This document shows positions 1 to 7,671 of a DNA stretch of 9,412 nt, in pieces. The position numbers and the translations under genes were made by a program. The stretch spans positions 1-9,412 of the forward strand of contig PTKD01000060.1 of assembly GCA_002938115.1 (NCBI GenBank). Direction: 5' to 3'. The notes under the pieces were generated by a model. It did not search any database and had not been told where the DNA came from. It saw only the letters and a program-made list of their open reading frames with translations. Numbering within the stretch: position 1 is the first letter of the stretch; each line of letters begins with the position of its first letter. The DNA comes from Alphaproteobacteria bacterium MarineAlpha9_Bin7. GTDB taxonomy: Bacteria > Pseudomonadota > Alphaproteobacteria > UBA7887.

Positions 1-143
1 ACGACAGGTGCCTCAAAGGAGTCATCAAGAAAAACAAACGATTCTGGAGACGCCAACAAATAGACTCACCATGTGGCGAAGGCACAAATTTGTTGCCTCG
101 CTGCACGCCAGAGCTGAACAACATTAACAGTTTTTATCGGGGA

Positions 144-692
144 CTAGTTCGAGCCTGGCCAATGTATTACAAAGCCATCACGATTCGGCATCTTGATCTT
201 AGGTAGCGTATCGGCATTTACTACATCTGTAGTTTTGATTATATCGTTAAGTGCTAGTACATAGGCTGTCACCGCATAAACATCATCATTGGTCAAAGAC
301 ATAGGTAAGTCGTACGGCATGGCTCGTCGCACGTAATCGAAAACGGTTGTTGCGTACGGCCAGTAGCTACCAACCGTCCTAATAGGGGTCTCGGTGTCCA
401 AAGACCCAACGCCGCCCACCAACGGATCTGCCAAACCATCTCCTCCTTCTGCACCGTCACCGTGACAACGCACACAATGTTGTCGATAGACTTCCTTGCC
501 AAGCTGAGCATTGCCTTCTCCCGGCGGCAAATTGAGTCCGTCCGGAGCGATGCTAATATCCCACTTAGCGATTTCCTCGGGTGTCACCGGCTCTCCCAAA
601 GATGGCCCTGACTCGGCAAATGCCAGTGGAGATAACAAAACGAAGATTATCGAGAACAGAAAGCAACGGCACGCCACGTCAGATATAAACAT
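144..692 (-). CDS. soxD: SoxD-like monohaem cytochrome c, electron-accepting subunit of sulfane dehydrogenase
   Basis: Periplasmic c-type cytochrome, predicted to take electrons from SoxC during oxidation of the sulfane sulfur carried on SoxY. From the chosen ATG it is 182 residues. A hydrophobic signal peptide covers about residues 8-26 and ends in AFA. The SoxD-type sequence has the haem motif CVRCH (C73, C76, H77), the stretch TVGSYWPYATTVFDYVRRAMP (split here as TVGSYWPYATT then VFDYVRRAMP) with M125 as probable axial ligand, SLTNDDVYAVTAYVLALND, and a C-terminal MPNRDGF. The start at 692 is preferred over a longer frame beginning at 764 because GGGGAGG sits 7-11 bases upstream and the signal peptide begins properly there. 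It overlaps the soxC stop by 14 bases, so translation is probably coupled. Only one haem motif is present, whereas the Paracoccus SoxD is dihaem and about twice as long. The family call is firm; the exact physiological acceptor is not known. Confidence 0.88.
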   Translation of the reverse strand: MFISDVACRCFLFSIIFVLLSPLAFAESGPSLGEPVTPEEIAKWDISIAPDGLNLPPGEGNAQLGKEVYRQHCVRCHGDGAEGGDGLADPLVGGVGSLDTETPIRTVGSYWPYATTVFDYVRRAMPYDLPMSLTNDDVYAVTAYVLALNDIIKTTDVVNADTLPKIKMPNRDGFVIHWPGSN

Positions 693-1989
693 TGCTGACC
701 TCCCCGTTACGGCCGATTCCCCAAGTCTGTATAGCGTTGCAGTGATAAAGTTCTCCAGCTGCATATTGCGCAGACCACACCGCGCGTCGCAATTGGGTAT
801 TTCCTTTGTCGTCCGTCGCTCGGCTCTGCAATATGGTTGGTGTCCCGTCCCAACGCCATGGAATACGAAATCGAGTAAGTGCCATCGGCAAAATCGGTTC
901 TCCTAGTGCTGCCTCTGCCCAGCTTTTACCCCCGTCAGCTGATACATCTACACGAGTCACGGAACCATGACCGGACCAGGCCAATCCAGAAATTTCGTAC
1001 AAACCTGGTCCATACATGACTACCCCCGTTGCCGGACGGGTAATAGTTGACTTGATCCCCATGGTGAACGTGAACAGCCTAGCAGTGCCGTCCGGCATTA
1101 AATCAGAGTATTTGGATGTCTCATCTTTGGTATAGGTCGGACCGGCTGTAACCTTGATGCGTCGCAGCCACTTAACCGACATATTCCCCTCGAATCCTGG
1201 CAATAGGAGACGCATCGGGTATCCCTGCTCACCACGCAGACGTTCTCCGTTTTGATAAAAAGCGATAATTGCATCGTCAAGCGCTTTTTCAATCGGCACG
1301 CTCCGACTCATTCCAGCAGCGTCAGCGCCCTCCGCCAAAATCCATTTACCTTTTGAATCCAGTCCCGCCTCATCCAATAAAATATTCAACGGCACGCCCG
1401 TCCATTCAGCTCCTGAGACCAGTCCGTGGATCATGCCAACTGGAACCTGCATAGGTTCTGGGAACAAATTGCTATTGAAAAAGCTATTTCCCGCACACTC
1501 AATAAAACATGTTCGTGTCATCATTGGGTAGCGCAGTAGCGACTCTATGGTGAATTTGAGTGGTCGCTTCACCAAACCGTGTATAAGGAACCTATGTGCC
1601 TCGGGATCTATGGTTGGCCGCCCATTGTGGCTGCGCTCGAAATGTAACCCGTTTGGAGTGATGGTCCCTTCCAAGGATTCTAAAGGGGTCATCGCTACAC
1701 CGGCACCTGGCCCGAGGTCTCCGTAGGGTTGCAACACCGTCCGTTGGATAGGTTTCTCAGGAACAGCTGGCACACCGTACCCTTGAAAAACCTTCCCAGG
1801 TGTCGTCATAGAAAAAGGTGAGTCGTCACCGACCGAATTCGAATCTGCCCTTGCATCCCGTGCCGCAGCAGTGGAAGCAAGCAAAGCCCCACCGGCCAGA
1901 AACACGCGCCGATTTAGCAAGCCCCCGCCAGCGACCGGTTCCCCAAATATTTCGGGACTTGCTCTAGACTGGATCTGTTTGTTTGGCAT
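679..1989 (-). CDS. soxC: SoxC, molybdenum sulfane dehydrogenase catalytic subunit
   Basis: Member of the sulfite oxidase family. With SoxD it carries out the multi-electron oxidation of cysteine-bound sulfane sulfur in the periplasmic Sox pathway. From the ATG at 1989 it is 436 residues, normal for the family. A twin-arginine signal (NRRVFLAGG, R27-R28) implies folded export with Mo-pterin in place. The Mo-binding domain has TPNGLHFERSHNG at about 110-123, then RTCFIECAGN with C165 as predicted molybdenum ligand, and EWTGVPLNILLDEAG. Further on are LRLLLPGFEGNMSVKWLRR and SKYSDLMPDGTAR. The C-terminal dimerisation domain carries RVDVSADGGKSW and LPWRWDG-type sequence (seen as IPWRWDG), then LQSRATD. 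A GTG at 2016 gives nine more residues but has no well-placed ribosome site. The ATG at 1989 has a GGGA 8 bases upstream. The closest alternative, SorA sulfite dehydrogenase, is less likely given the paired SoxD-type cytochrome and the SoxC-like C-terminus. Confidence 0.9.
   Translation of the reverse strand: MPNKQIQSRASPEIFGEPVAGGGLLNRRVFLAGGALLASTAAARDARADSNSVGDDSPFSMTTPGKVFQGYGVPAVPEKPIQRTVLQPYGDLGPGAGVAMTPLESLEGTITPNGLHFERSHNGRPTIDPEAHRFLIHGLVKRPLKFTIESLLRYPMMTRTCFIECAGNSFFNSNLFPEPMQVPVGMIHGLVSGAEWTGVPLNILLDEAGLDSKGKWILAEGADAAGMSRSVPIEKALDDAIIAFYQNGERLRGEQGYPMRLLLPGFEGNMSVKWLRRIKVTAGPTYTKDETSKYSDLMPDGTARLFTFTMGIKSTITRPATGVVMYGPGLYEISGLAWSGHGSVTRVDVSADGGKSWAEAALGEPILPMALTRFRIPWRWDGTPTILQSRATDDKGNTQLRRAVWSAQYAAGELYHCNAIQTWGIGRNGEVSNVYI
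697..705 (-). promoter_or_regulatory. Strong Shine-Dalgarno site fixing the soxD start
   Basis: Read on the minus strand the sequence is GGGGAGGTCAGCAATG, with the ATG at 692-690. The site lies inside the 3' end of soxC. It supports the internal start at 692 rather than the upstream in-frame start at 764, which would place about 24 extra residues before the signal peptide. Confidence 0.75.
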
Positions 1990-2097
1990 CGCATTTTTCC
2001 CAAAAGGCACCAACACTCGAAATCACATCACTTCCTGCTTGGAAATGGGGATTGATTTAACTTTTGTAGGTAGGTGTCAGCCAAAATAAAAACTTTG

Positions 2098-4248
2098 TCA
2101 CGCAGTTTCTGTTTCTAGGATACGACCCCGTCGGTCACGTCGCGCCATCAGTGGTGGGCAAGTTTGTTCATCATAGAATGCCACCTGACATGACAAACAA
2201 TGATAGCACTCGTTCATGTTTATATTCCCATCCGCACCAATTGCCTGCACTGAGCATAAATCGCTACAAATATGGCAACTGCTACCACACTCCGGCCGTC
2301 TCCTAAACCATTCGAGCATTCGCCAGTGGCCCAAAATCGAAAACCCAGCGCCCAACGGGCACATATATCGGCAAAAAAATCGCTCTACAAAAAGTCCCAC
2401 ACCAAGCACTGCAATTGCAAAGAGTGTGTAGGGCCAAGAACGGACAAAACCATACAAAATAACGGTATTGAACGGCTCAATTTCAACCGCACTTGCCAAA
2501 TGTGGCGCATCAAAAAACGAAATACCAATCAGTACTACCAGAATCACGTATTTTAACGACCAAAGACGTTCGTTGAGCGGCTCCGGAACATGTATTTGCC
2601 GCAGTCCTAAGCACCTGGCAGCCTTGTTGAGAAGTTCCTGCAAGGCCCCAAATGGACATAACCAACCGCAAAAAACACCGCGCCCGAACATGACTAAACC
2701 TAATACGGAAAAAGCCATCACAATTACAGTAATGGGATCCAACAAAAGGGAACTAAGGGACCAGTTTTCGAATGGTGCTCGGATAATTGATAAAAGGTGC
2801 ATGACTGAGAGTTGGGCGCCAGCGTACCAGCCAACCCAAACAAGAGTGAACACAAGAAATCCAGTACGAAACCAAAGTATTGTTTTCGGCAACCGGGCCA
2901 ATCTTCCTTGCAGCGTGAGCATCACCACAAGCACCAATAATGAAGCCGCAACGATCACAATGCCGACCTTTTGGTCCAACCACACGGAAACCCAAAATGG
3001 AGGAACATGCTGCTGGCGGTTGTCCGCAATCGCGACCAGATGAGGCAATGGCTCGATCACAAGTAGCGACGGCAGAACATACGTTAAACCAAAAACCGTC
3101 TTCGTATCGCCGGAACCAATGCCAAGCTCTAACGTCCATGGCCGAGTCGCATCAAAACCCAATTTTTTGGAAATCTGCAGCAACAGGACTCGCTGAAAAA
3201 CCGGAGAATTTTCAGCATCGATTGTCTCTATTTCATGAATTTCTAGCCCATCCAATGGAAACACCAATCCGTTCTGACGAAATTGCACTCGCGACGTCAG
3301 CACAGATGCATCTTCGTTTATAATTTTCTCGTAGTCACTCAACATTGCTTGATCACCGAGTGCCAACAACACAGTGTCCTCATCCCCTATTCGCACTTTC
3401 ACCTTATCGACATAAGTGTCGTTACCGAGCAAATTGCGTCCAATAAGCGCGGGCGTTACCAGGGCTACGTATAAATCTATAACCGCCTCATTTTCTTCAC
3501 TTGCTGTGGTTGGAGAGTTGATTTGTGCTTCTCCAAGAACACTTGCCAGATTTCCATGTGTTAAAAAGAGACGCCGCACAGCCCCGATCCGTCTCAGCTC
3601 TGTCCAATCCATTCTCTGATATTGATCGGTGTCCAGCTGTCGACCCTCACGTTCTCCGGGACCCCGTAGCTCACGTGATACCGCGACTTCCCGTCCCGCC
3701 CGATAAATGCTGTCAAGAAGCACCAACGCGCTGGCATCTCCAAGTCGCGCGTAACGCTCCGGAACCTCGAAGGGAACTGCTAGTACGTCGACCCCCTGCA
3801 ACGCAGAAACAGATTCCTTAAGTGAAATTTTTGATTCGGTATTGCGAAAAACTGGCTCGTTATGCCCAGCAAGCACAACGCCAGAAATAAAGCCCTCAAG
3901 ATCTATCCCAACAATGACCTCAAAAGGTTGACCCGTATATCCAGTCGGTTGCAAAATTTCCCCAACAGAAAAAACGTATCCAACGGTGGTCAGGAAGCCG
4001 TCTAGTTCCCCCTCCATGAATACAGGCGCTGCGGCAGGCCGCCCATTCACGGGACCGACGTGTTCTGCGCCGGGGAATAACTCAGCCAGGAGATCAGGGT
4101 TTAATCGATCGGTAAGTGATACAACCGTATCTGCTCGAGTGGAAGCTGACGCCACGCCGGCCGCAAACCAAAACACAGTAAGGATCAAAAACCCCCTTGC
4201 TGCTTGGCTACACGTTCGAAACCACGTGTCGATCCATCTGCATCTCAT
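2098..4248 (-). CDS. NosR/NirI-like membrane iron-sulfur protein with degenerate flavinylation site
   Basis: Inner-membrane protein of 716 residues, paralogous to the gene just upstream. A signal-like hydrophobic segment lies at about 17-36. A periplasmic FMN-binding-type domain follows, with GYTGQPFEVIVGIDLEG and GHNEPVF at about 103-134. Several membrane helices run from about 428 to 622. Two CxxxCP motifs sit near the membrane (C527/C531 in GVFCGWLCPFG; C626/C630 in FFCRYMCPLG). Two ferredoxin-type clusters end the protein: C654, C658, C661, C665, then C681, C684, C687, C697. The covalent-FMN SGAT motif of the paralogue is missing. The equivalent stretch (about 162-182) runs from ARLGDASA into LLDSIYRAG, so covalent flavin is not expected. 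The first cluster ends CSV rather than the usual CPV. NosR-type proteins pass electrons between the cytoplasmic side or quinone pool and periplasmic reductases; the partner here is unproven. A GTG at 4266 would add six residues; ATG 4248 is preferred, with GGTGGGG upstream. Confidence 0.85.
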   Translation of the reverse strand: MRCRWIDTWFRTCSQAARGFLILTVFWFAAGVASASTRADTVVSLTDRLNPDLLAELFPGAEHVGPVNGRPAAAPVFMEGELDGFLTTVGYVFSVGEILQPTGYTGQPFEVIVGIDLEGFISGVVLAGHNEPVFRNTESKISLKESVSALQGVDVLAVPFEVPERYARLGDASALVLLDSIYRAGREVAVSRELRGPGEREGRQLDTDQYQRMDWTELRRIGAVRRLFLTHGNLASVLGEAQINSPTTASEENEAVIDLYVALVTPALIGRNLLGNDTYVDKVKVRIGDEDTVLLALGDQAMLSDYEKIINEDASVLTSRVQFRQNGLVFPLDGLEIHEIETIDAENSPVFQRVLLLQISKKLGFDATRPWTLELGIGSGDTKTVFGLTYVLPSLLVIEPLPHLVAIADNRQQHVPPFWVSVWLDQKVGIVIVAASLLVLVVMLTLQGRLARLPKTILWFRTGFLVFTLVWVGWYAGAQLSVMHLLSIIRAPFENWSLSSLLLDPITVIVMAFSVLGLVMFGRGVFCGWLCPFGALQELLNKAARCLGLRQIHVPEPLNERLWSLKYVILVVLIGISFFDAPHLASAVEIEPFNTVILYGFVRSWPYTLFAIAVLGVGLFVERFFCRYMCPLGAGFSILGHWRMLEWFRRRPECGSSCHICSDLCSVQAIGADGNINMNECYHCLSCQVAFYDEQTCPPLMARRDRRGRILETETA

Positions 4249-4294
4249 TTCATCAAGTATCCCCACCCATCGTTATAGACAAATCGGTTTTCCC

Positions 4295-6556
4295 TCACGT
4301 AACGGGTATTGGATGGGGGGATACCGCTGTCACTCTTTCTTTCCTCCTACGACGGGAGACCAATGGCGGGCATCGCCGGTCGTCGTAGTAATCAACCTGA
4401 CAATCGAGACACTGGAAACATTCGTTCATGTTGATCTTTCCCACGGGCTCGATTGCCTGCACCGGACAAGACACCTCACAAATATGGCAGGGAGAACCGC
4501 ATTCTGGTCGCCGCTTTAACCATTGAAACAATCGGAAGCGCCCCAGGATGGCAAGCGCACCACCCAAAGGGCATAAAAAACGGCAGAAGAACCGTTCCAT
4601 GAAAAGCCCAGCAACCAACAACAGAATGGCATACACCGCATACGGCCATGCACGATCAAACTTGAGCGTAATCGCAGTCTTGAACGGTTCAACCTCTGAA
4701 CCCAATAAGCCCAGTTCCATCGACCACAGGACCGACACCGCAGCAAGTGCGATTACAATCAAATACTTGATCGCCCACAAACTTTCGTTGAGCGTGAAGC
4801 GTGGGGTCAGTTGTGGCACACGTGCAAACCGGGCCAATTGATTGAGTAGTTCCTGAAATGCTCCAAACGGACAGAGCCAACCACAAAAGACACCGCGACC
4901 GAGCAAAATTAAAGACAAAACAGTATATGCCACCAGGATCACGATCAAAGGCTCAAACAATAACGTACTCCACTCCAACCTTCCCGCTATCGCCTGGGCA
5001 TAGGCAAAGACATTAACAATGGAGAGCTGCGCACCCGCAATCCAACCAAGCCAAACAAGCACCACTGCAAGAATCGAAAACCGCACCCAACGATGCAATC
5101 TCCGTCGTGTCACGATCACATGCTCAAATACCAGCACAGCACTAACCACGACCAAAAGCATTACCAAAATAAAAATATTAAAAGCCTGTTCAACCCAGGC
5201 ACGCTGCCAGTCCGTCAGTTTGCTTGCGCGCACCAATCCACCAAGAACATATGTAATGGGCTGCAGACCCGCTTCTTCCAGGTCAAAGTCTGCCCCAACC
5301 ACATACTTTGAAGGAATTTGGTAATCAATGGATATCAATTCGGTATCGTTCTCATCAGCGCCCACGAAATCCAATTCCAAGTGCCAGGGTAAATACGGCT
5401 GAAATTGGGTACCCCCTCTGACCTTGATCAAACCCACGCTATCGAATTTGGGCGCGTCCACCGTACGCACGGCGGTGGGGGAAATAAGGTCGCTGAAGCC
5501 AAGAGGTAACGTAAATTCCCCCTGTTTTAAAGCAATGCCGGGACCCGTGATAGCGGAAGCTATTGGAGCAGATACGGTCGTTGCTTCTGCTGATTTGTTG
5601 ACAGCTTTTTCCAACATCACATCGGGATTGAGTTGTGAAAATTGAAAGGCTTTTTTAGATCCAGAAAAATCTGAATCTCTGACAATTTCATCACTAAGGG
5701 CTCGCTTCCACGAATTTGCCCCTCTGCTACCAATCCAAAGTAATTGGACTCCATATTCAATCTGTGACAAGTGATAACCGTACCATTTGTCCCCAAAAAG
5801 ATTACGACCAATACCGGCGGGTGTAGCCAGCGAAATGCAAATTTCATTGGGCACGCCGACCAAATTGTTCGGATTTAATTCTCGGCATTGGATGGACCCG
5901 GAGGATAGAAGCGAAGGCCAACTCGATTTCCCATAGGTATCAAGATCAAGGGATATTTTCTCCTCTTTCCCTATTAGTCCACGCTCACGAGCAACCCTCC
6001 GCGCTCCCGTTATGATTGCACTGTACATTAACGTTGCGCTGATGGTTGCACCACTTACGCTATCAACTGCCCGACCACCAAGGCGTCCCTCACCAATATT
6101 TTGAACCGGACGAAGAATATTGAGATTGTGGAGCGTGCCAAAATAGTTCTGTAGTCCCCACTCCAGTGCCCCCTGGGATTTGACGATCGGTTCGTTGTGC
6201 GACAACAAACTTGCGCCCGTGACCTTGCCGTCCAAATCAAGGCCCACCACAACATCGAAGGGCTCCCCTGCATAGCCACGTGCATCAACCGTTTCAAAAG
6301 TAGAAAAGAGATAACCGATCAAATTTCCGTCGCGGTGCACAGTCGCAACAGGCGGTACACCGGATGCCAACGAAATCTCATCCGCGTCCGGAAAGGTCGC
6401 GTTTATAACACTTCTAGTACTAAGTCGGTAGTCAAGTGGACCAAAATTTCCTTCGCCATCGCTGCCGGCCAACCAACTCGCGACAGAGACAGGTGATGTC
6501 CAAACTTGTGCGACAAAAATAAAGAGCACGCTGCAGAATGTTCGAATTACGCACAT
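4295..6556 (-). CDS. NosR/NirI-like flavoprotein with polyferredoxin tail (covalent FMN type)
   Basis: Membrane redox protein of 753 residues, a usual length for NosR. A signal peptide-like segment covers about residues 3-26. The periplasmic FMN-binding domain has GYAGEPFDVVVGLDLDG, SHNEP, and the flavinylation motif DSVSGATIS at 165-173, where T171 is the predicted threonine that ApbE would link to FMN. Membrane helices lie at about 457-480, 491-512, 533-553, 596-614 and 637-655. CxxxCP motifs occur at C558/C562 and C658/C662. Two cytoplasmic [4Fe-4S] sets follow: C686, C690, C693, C697 and C713, C716, C719, C729. In denitrifiers NosR supports NosZ activity and NirI supports nitrite reductase, but no nosZ, nirS or apbE lies in this window. 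The position upstream of soxCD suggests service to that system (inference). The ATG at 6556 has no strong ribosome site; AAGGA is about 18 bases away. It starts 68 bases after the SDR gene's stop codon. Confidence 0.88.
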   Translation of the reverse strand: MCVIRTFCSVLFIFVAQVWTSPVSVASWLAGSDGEGNFGPLDYRLSTRSVINATFPDADEISLASGVPPVATVHRDGNLIGYLFSTFETVDARGYAGEPFDVVVGLDLDGKVTGASLLSHNEPIVKSQGALEWGLQNYFGTLHNLNILRPVQNIGEGRLGGRAVDSVSGATISATLMYSAIITGARRVARERGLIGKEEKISLDLDTYGKSSWPSLLSSGSIQCRELNPNNLVGVPNEICISLATPAGIGRNLFGDKWYGYHLSQIEYGVQLLWIGSRGANSWKRALSDEIVRDSDFSGSKKAFQFSQLNPDVMLEKAVNKSAEATTVSAPIASAITGPGIALKQGEFTLPLGFSDLISPTAVRTVDAPKFDSVGLIKVRGGTQFQPYLPWHLELDFVGADENDTELISIDYQIPSKYVVGADFDLEEAGLQPITYVLGGLVRASKLTDWQRAWVEQAFNIFILVMLLVVVSAVLVFEHVIVTRRRLHRWVRFSILAVVLVWLGWIAGAQLSIVNVFAYAQAIAGRLEWSTLLFEPLIVILVAYTVLSLILLGRGVFCGWLCPFGAFQELLNQLARFARVPQLTPRFTLNESLWAIKYLIVIALAAVSVLWSMELGLLGSEVEPFKTAITLKFDRAWPYAVYAILLLVAGLFMERFFCRFLCPLGGALAILGRFRLFQWLKRRPECGSPCHICEVSCPVQAIEPVGKINMNECFQCLDCQVDYYDDRRCPPLVSRRRRKERVTAVSPHPIPVT

Positions 6557-6624
6557 AAACGATGCCCAGAAATATCCTTAGCAACTGCGTTTAATTCGCC
6601 GACCAACTGTTCAGTGATAAAAAT

Positions 6625-7671
6625 TTACGCAATAATCTTTTTGGAACGATAAAAATCAAATAATTTGAAAATCATGGCTTCAGTATCGACCATATCCGTG
6701 AAGCCGGCCTGCCGCAACTTGGTTGTACTGCTGCATAAATCCCAATCAGAGCCAAACAGAAAATCAGCAAAAGACCACAGCGCAAGATCACTCAGATCAG
6801 TTTTTACCAAATCATGTCGGCGCACAATATCCTCCCAAACTGATTCCTTGTCCGACATAGTCTTTGCCAAAGATAAGCAGCGTGGCCTACCGACCGGCAA
6901 CTGAAAATACTCGGCTATTTTAGGCCAAATACCTTCCCATCGAAAACAATCGCCGTTGGTAACATTGTACGCCTGGTTGGCACAGGCGTCTGTAGTAGCA
7001 ATCCAAACCGCAGCTGTCGCTAGATGACTGGCAGCAACACCCTCTATTAAAGCCCTATAACTAGCCTGGGAACCGGGATAATCAAGCGGCAAGCCCAATG
7101 CGCGTGAAATTTCCGCATACGCCGCTATCACTGAGACAGGGTTTCGAGAACGGCCGGGTGCGAAATCATATACCAGGGCCGGCCTAGAAATTGACCAATC
7201 CCAAACGCCGGCATGTTGAGTAACAAAATCCTGTTGGTCGTAATAAAAATTTGGTGAAGGATGGCGAGGATCTTCCTCCTTGGCAGGAGTTTTATAACGC
7301 CCCAAGTGCGCCCCATAATATTTGGCGCCGTGCACTAAATGGACGTGCCGAAGAACAGGGGAAACTTTGCATACTACATCCACAACGTTTTGGAGCATCT
7401 TCAAATTTTCTTCAACCGGCTCAATCCCACCCTCGCCATGCTTTGCGCGAGCCGCATAAAAGATATGACTCACGTCCTTTGCGTGACTCAACATGTTGTT
7501 GCACTCGTCGATATTGAGTAGATCTGCCCCTACATAGTTGACCGGACCAGAGTTATTTGGCGGCTTCCGACAAAGTCCGAGTACGGGCCAAGCGTTCGCA
7601 GCCAAATGTTCCACCAAACGGGTCCCCACCATTCCGGTAGCACCAACCACAAGCGCCTTTTCTCCGTTCAT
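6625..7671 (-). CDS. NAD(P)-dependent SDR, progesterone-5-beta-reductase/iridoid-synthase-like (PRISE)
   Basis: Cytoplasmic atypical extended short-chain dehydrogenase of 348 residues. The Rossmann motif VVGATGMVG is at 8-16. LCRKPP at 33-38 is where the PRISE family places an arginine contacting the NADPH phosphate, and GAD at 48-50 follows. In place of the ordinary SDR YxxxK motif there is HGAKYYG (K117) and, later, SPNFYYDQQDF (Y143/Y144). This matches the separated Lys and Tyr of the PRISE family, whose members reduce the C=C bond of activated enones with NADPH. Substrate-domain features such as ISRPALVYDFAPG (161-173) and YNVTNGDCFRWEGIWPKIAEYF (split: YNVTNGDCFRW, then EGIWPKIAEYF) also fit. 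The start at 7671 is chosen because its ATG overlaps the stop of the upstream gene as ATGA; in-frame starts at 7698 (GTG) and 7692 (ATG) would add nine or seven residues. The true substrate is unknown; general epimerase annotation is the fallback. Confidence 0.82.
   Translation of the reverse strand: MNGEKALVVGATGMVGTRLVEHLAANAWPVLGLCRKPPNNSGPVNYVGADLLNIDECNNMLSHAKDVSHIFYAARAKHGEGGIEPVEENLKMLQNVVDVVCKVSPVLRHVHLVHGAKYYGAHLGRYKTPAKEEDPRHPSPNFYYDQQDFVTQHAGVWDWSISRPALVYDFAPGRSRNPVSVIAAYAEISRALGLPLDYPGSQASYRALIEGVAASHLATAAVWIATTDACANQAYNVTNGDCFRWEGIWPKIAEYFQLPVGRPRCLSLAKTMSDKESVWEDIVRRHDLVKTDLSDLALWSFADFLFGSDWDLCSSTTKLRQAGFTDMVDTEAMIFKLFDFYRSKKIIA
7668..7671 (-). other. ATGA stop/start overlap coupling the isomerase and SDR genes
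   Basis: On the minus strand the ATG of the SDR gene (7671-7669) shares bases with the TGA stop of the TIM-barrel gene (7670-7668). An AGGAAAG lies about 12 bases before the ATG. This arrangement is typical of translational coupling and ties the two products to one pathway and one transcript. Confidence 0.75.

Noticed and set aside
1..124. Minus-strand ATG frame starting at 124 and open to the left edge (about 41 codons), possibly the next gene after soxD
   Set aside because: No ribosome site before the ATG and the peptide (starting MLFSSGVQRG) has no recognisable signal or motif; too short to call without sequence left of the window.
1..126. Plus-strand open frames that could be the tail of a convergent gene
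   Set aside because: All three plus frames stay open for 60 bases or more, so openness is uninformative, and no terminator hairpin follows any of the stops.
2017..2097. Regulatory site or small gene between the second NosR-like gene and soxC
   Set aside because: Only about 80-100 bases, without hairpin, repeat or well-placed start codon beyond the alternative GTG of soxC.
2272..3043. Plus-strand open frames of up to about 190 codons opposite the NosR-like gene
   Set aside because: They are antisense shadows of a strongly supported membrane protein, and their translations show no family motif.
2098..6556. Part of a denitrification (nos/nir) cluster
   Set aside because: Only NosR/NirI-type genes are present; no nosZ, nosD, nirS or related gene is visible, and the neighbours are soxCD.
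6557..6624. Terminator or separate promoter between the SDR and the first NosR-like gene
   Set aside because: No stem followed by a T-run and no convincing -35/-10 pair; TTGGTC with a TGCTAA box is too weak to report.
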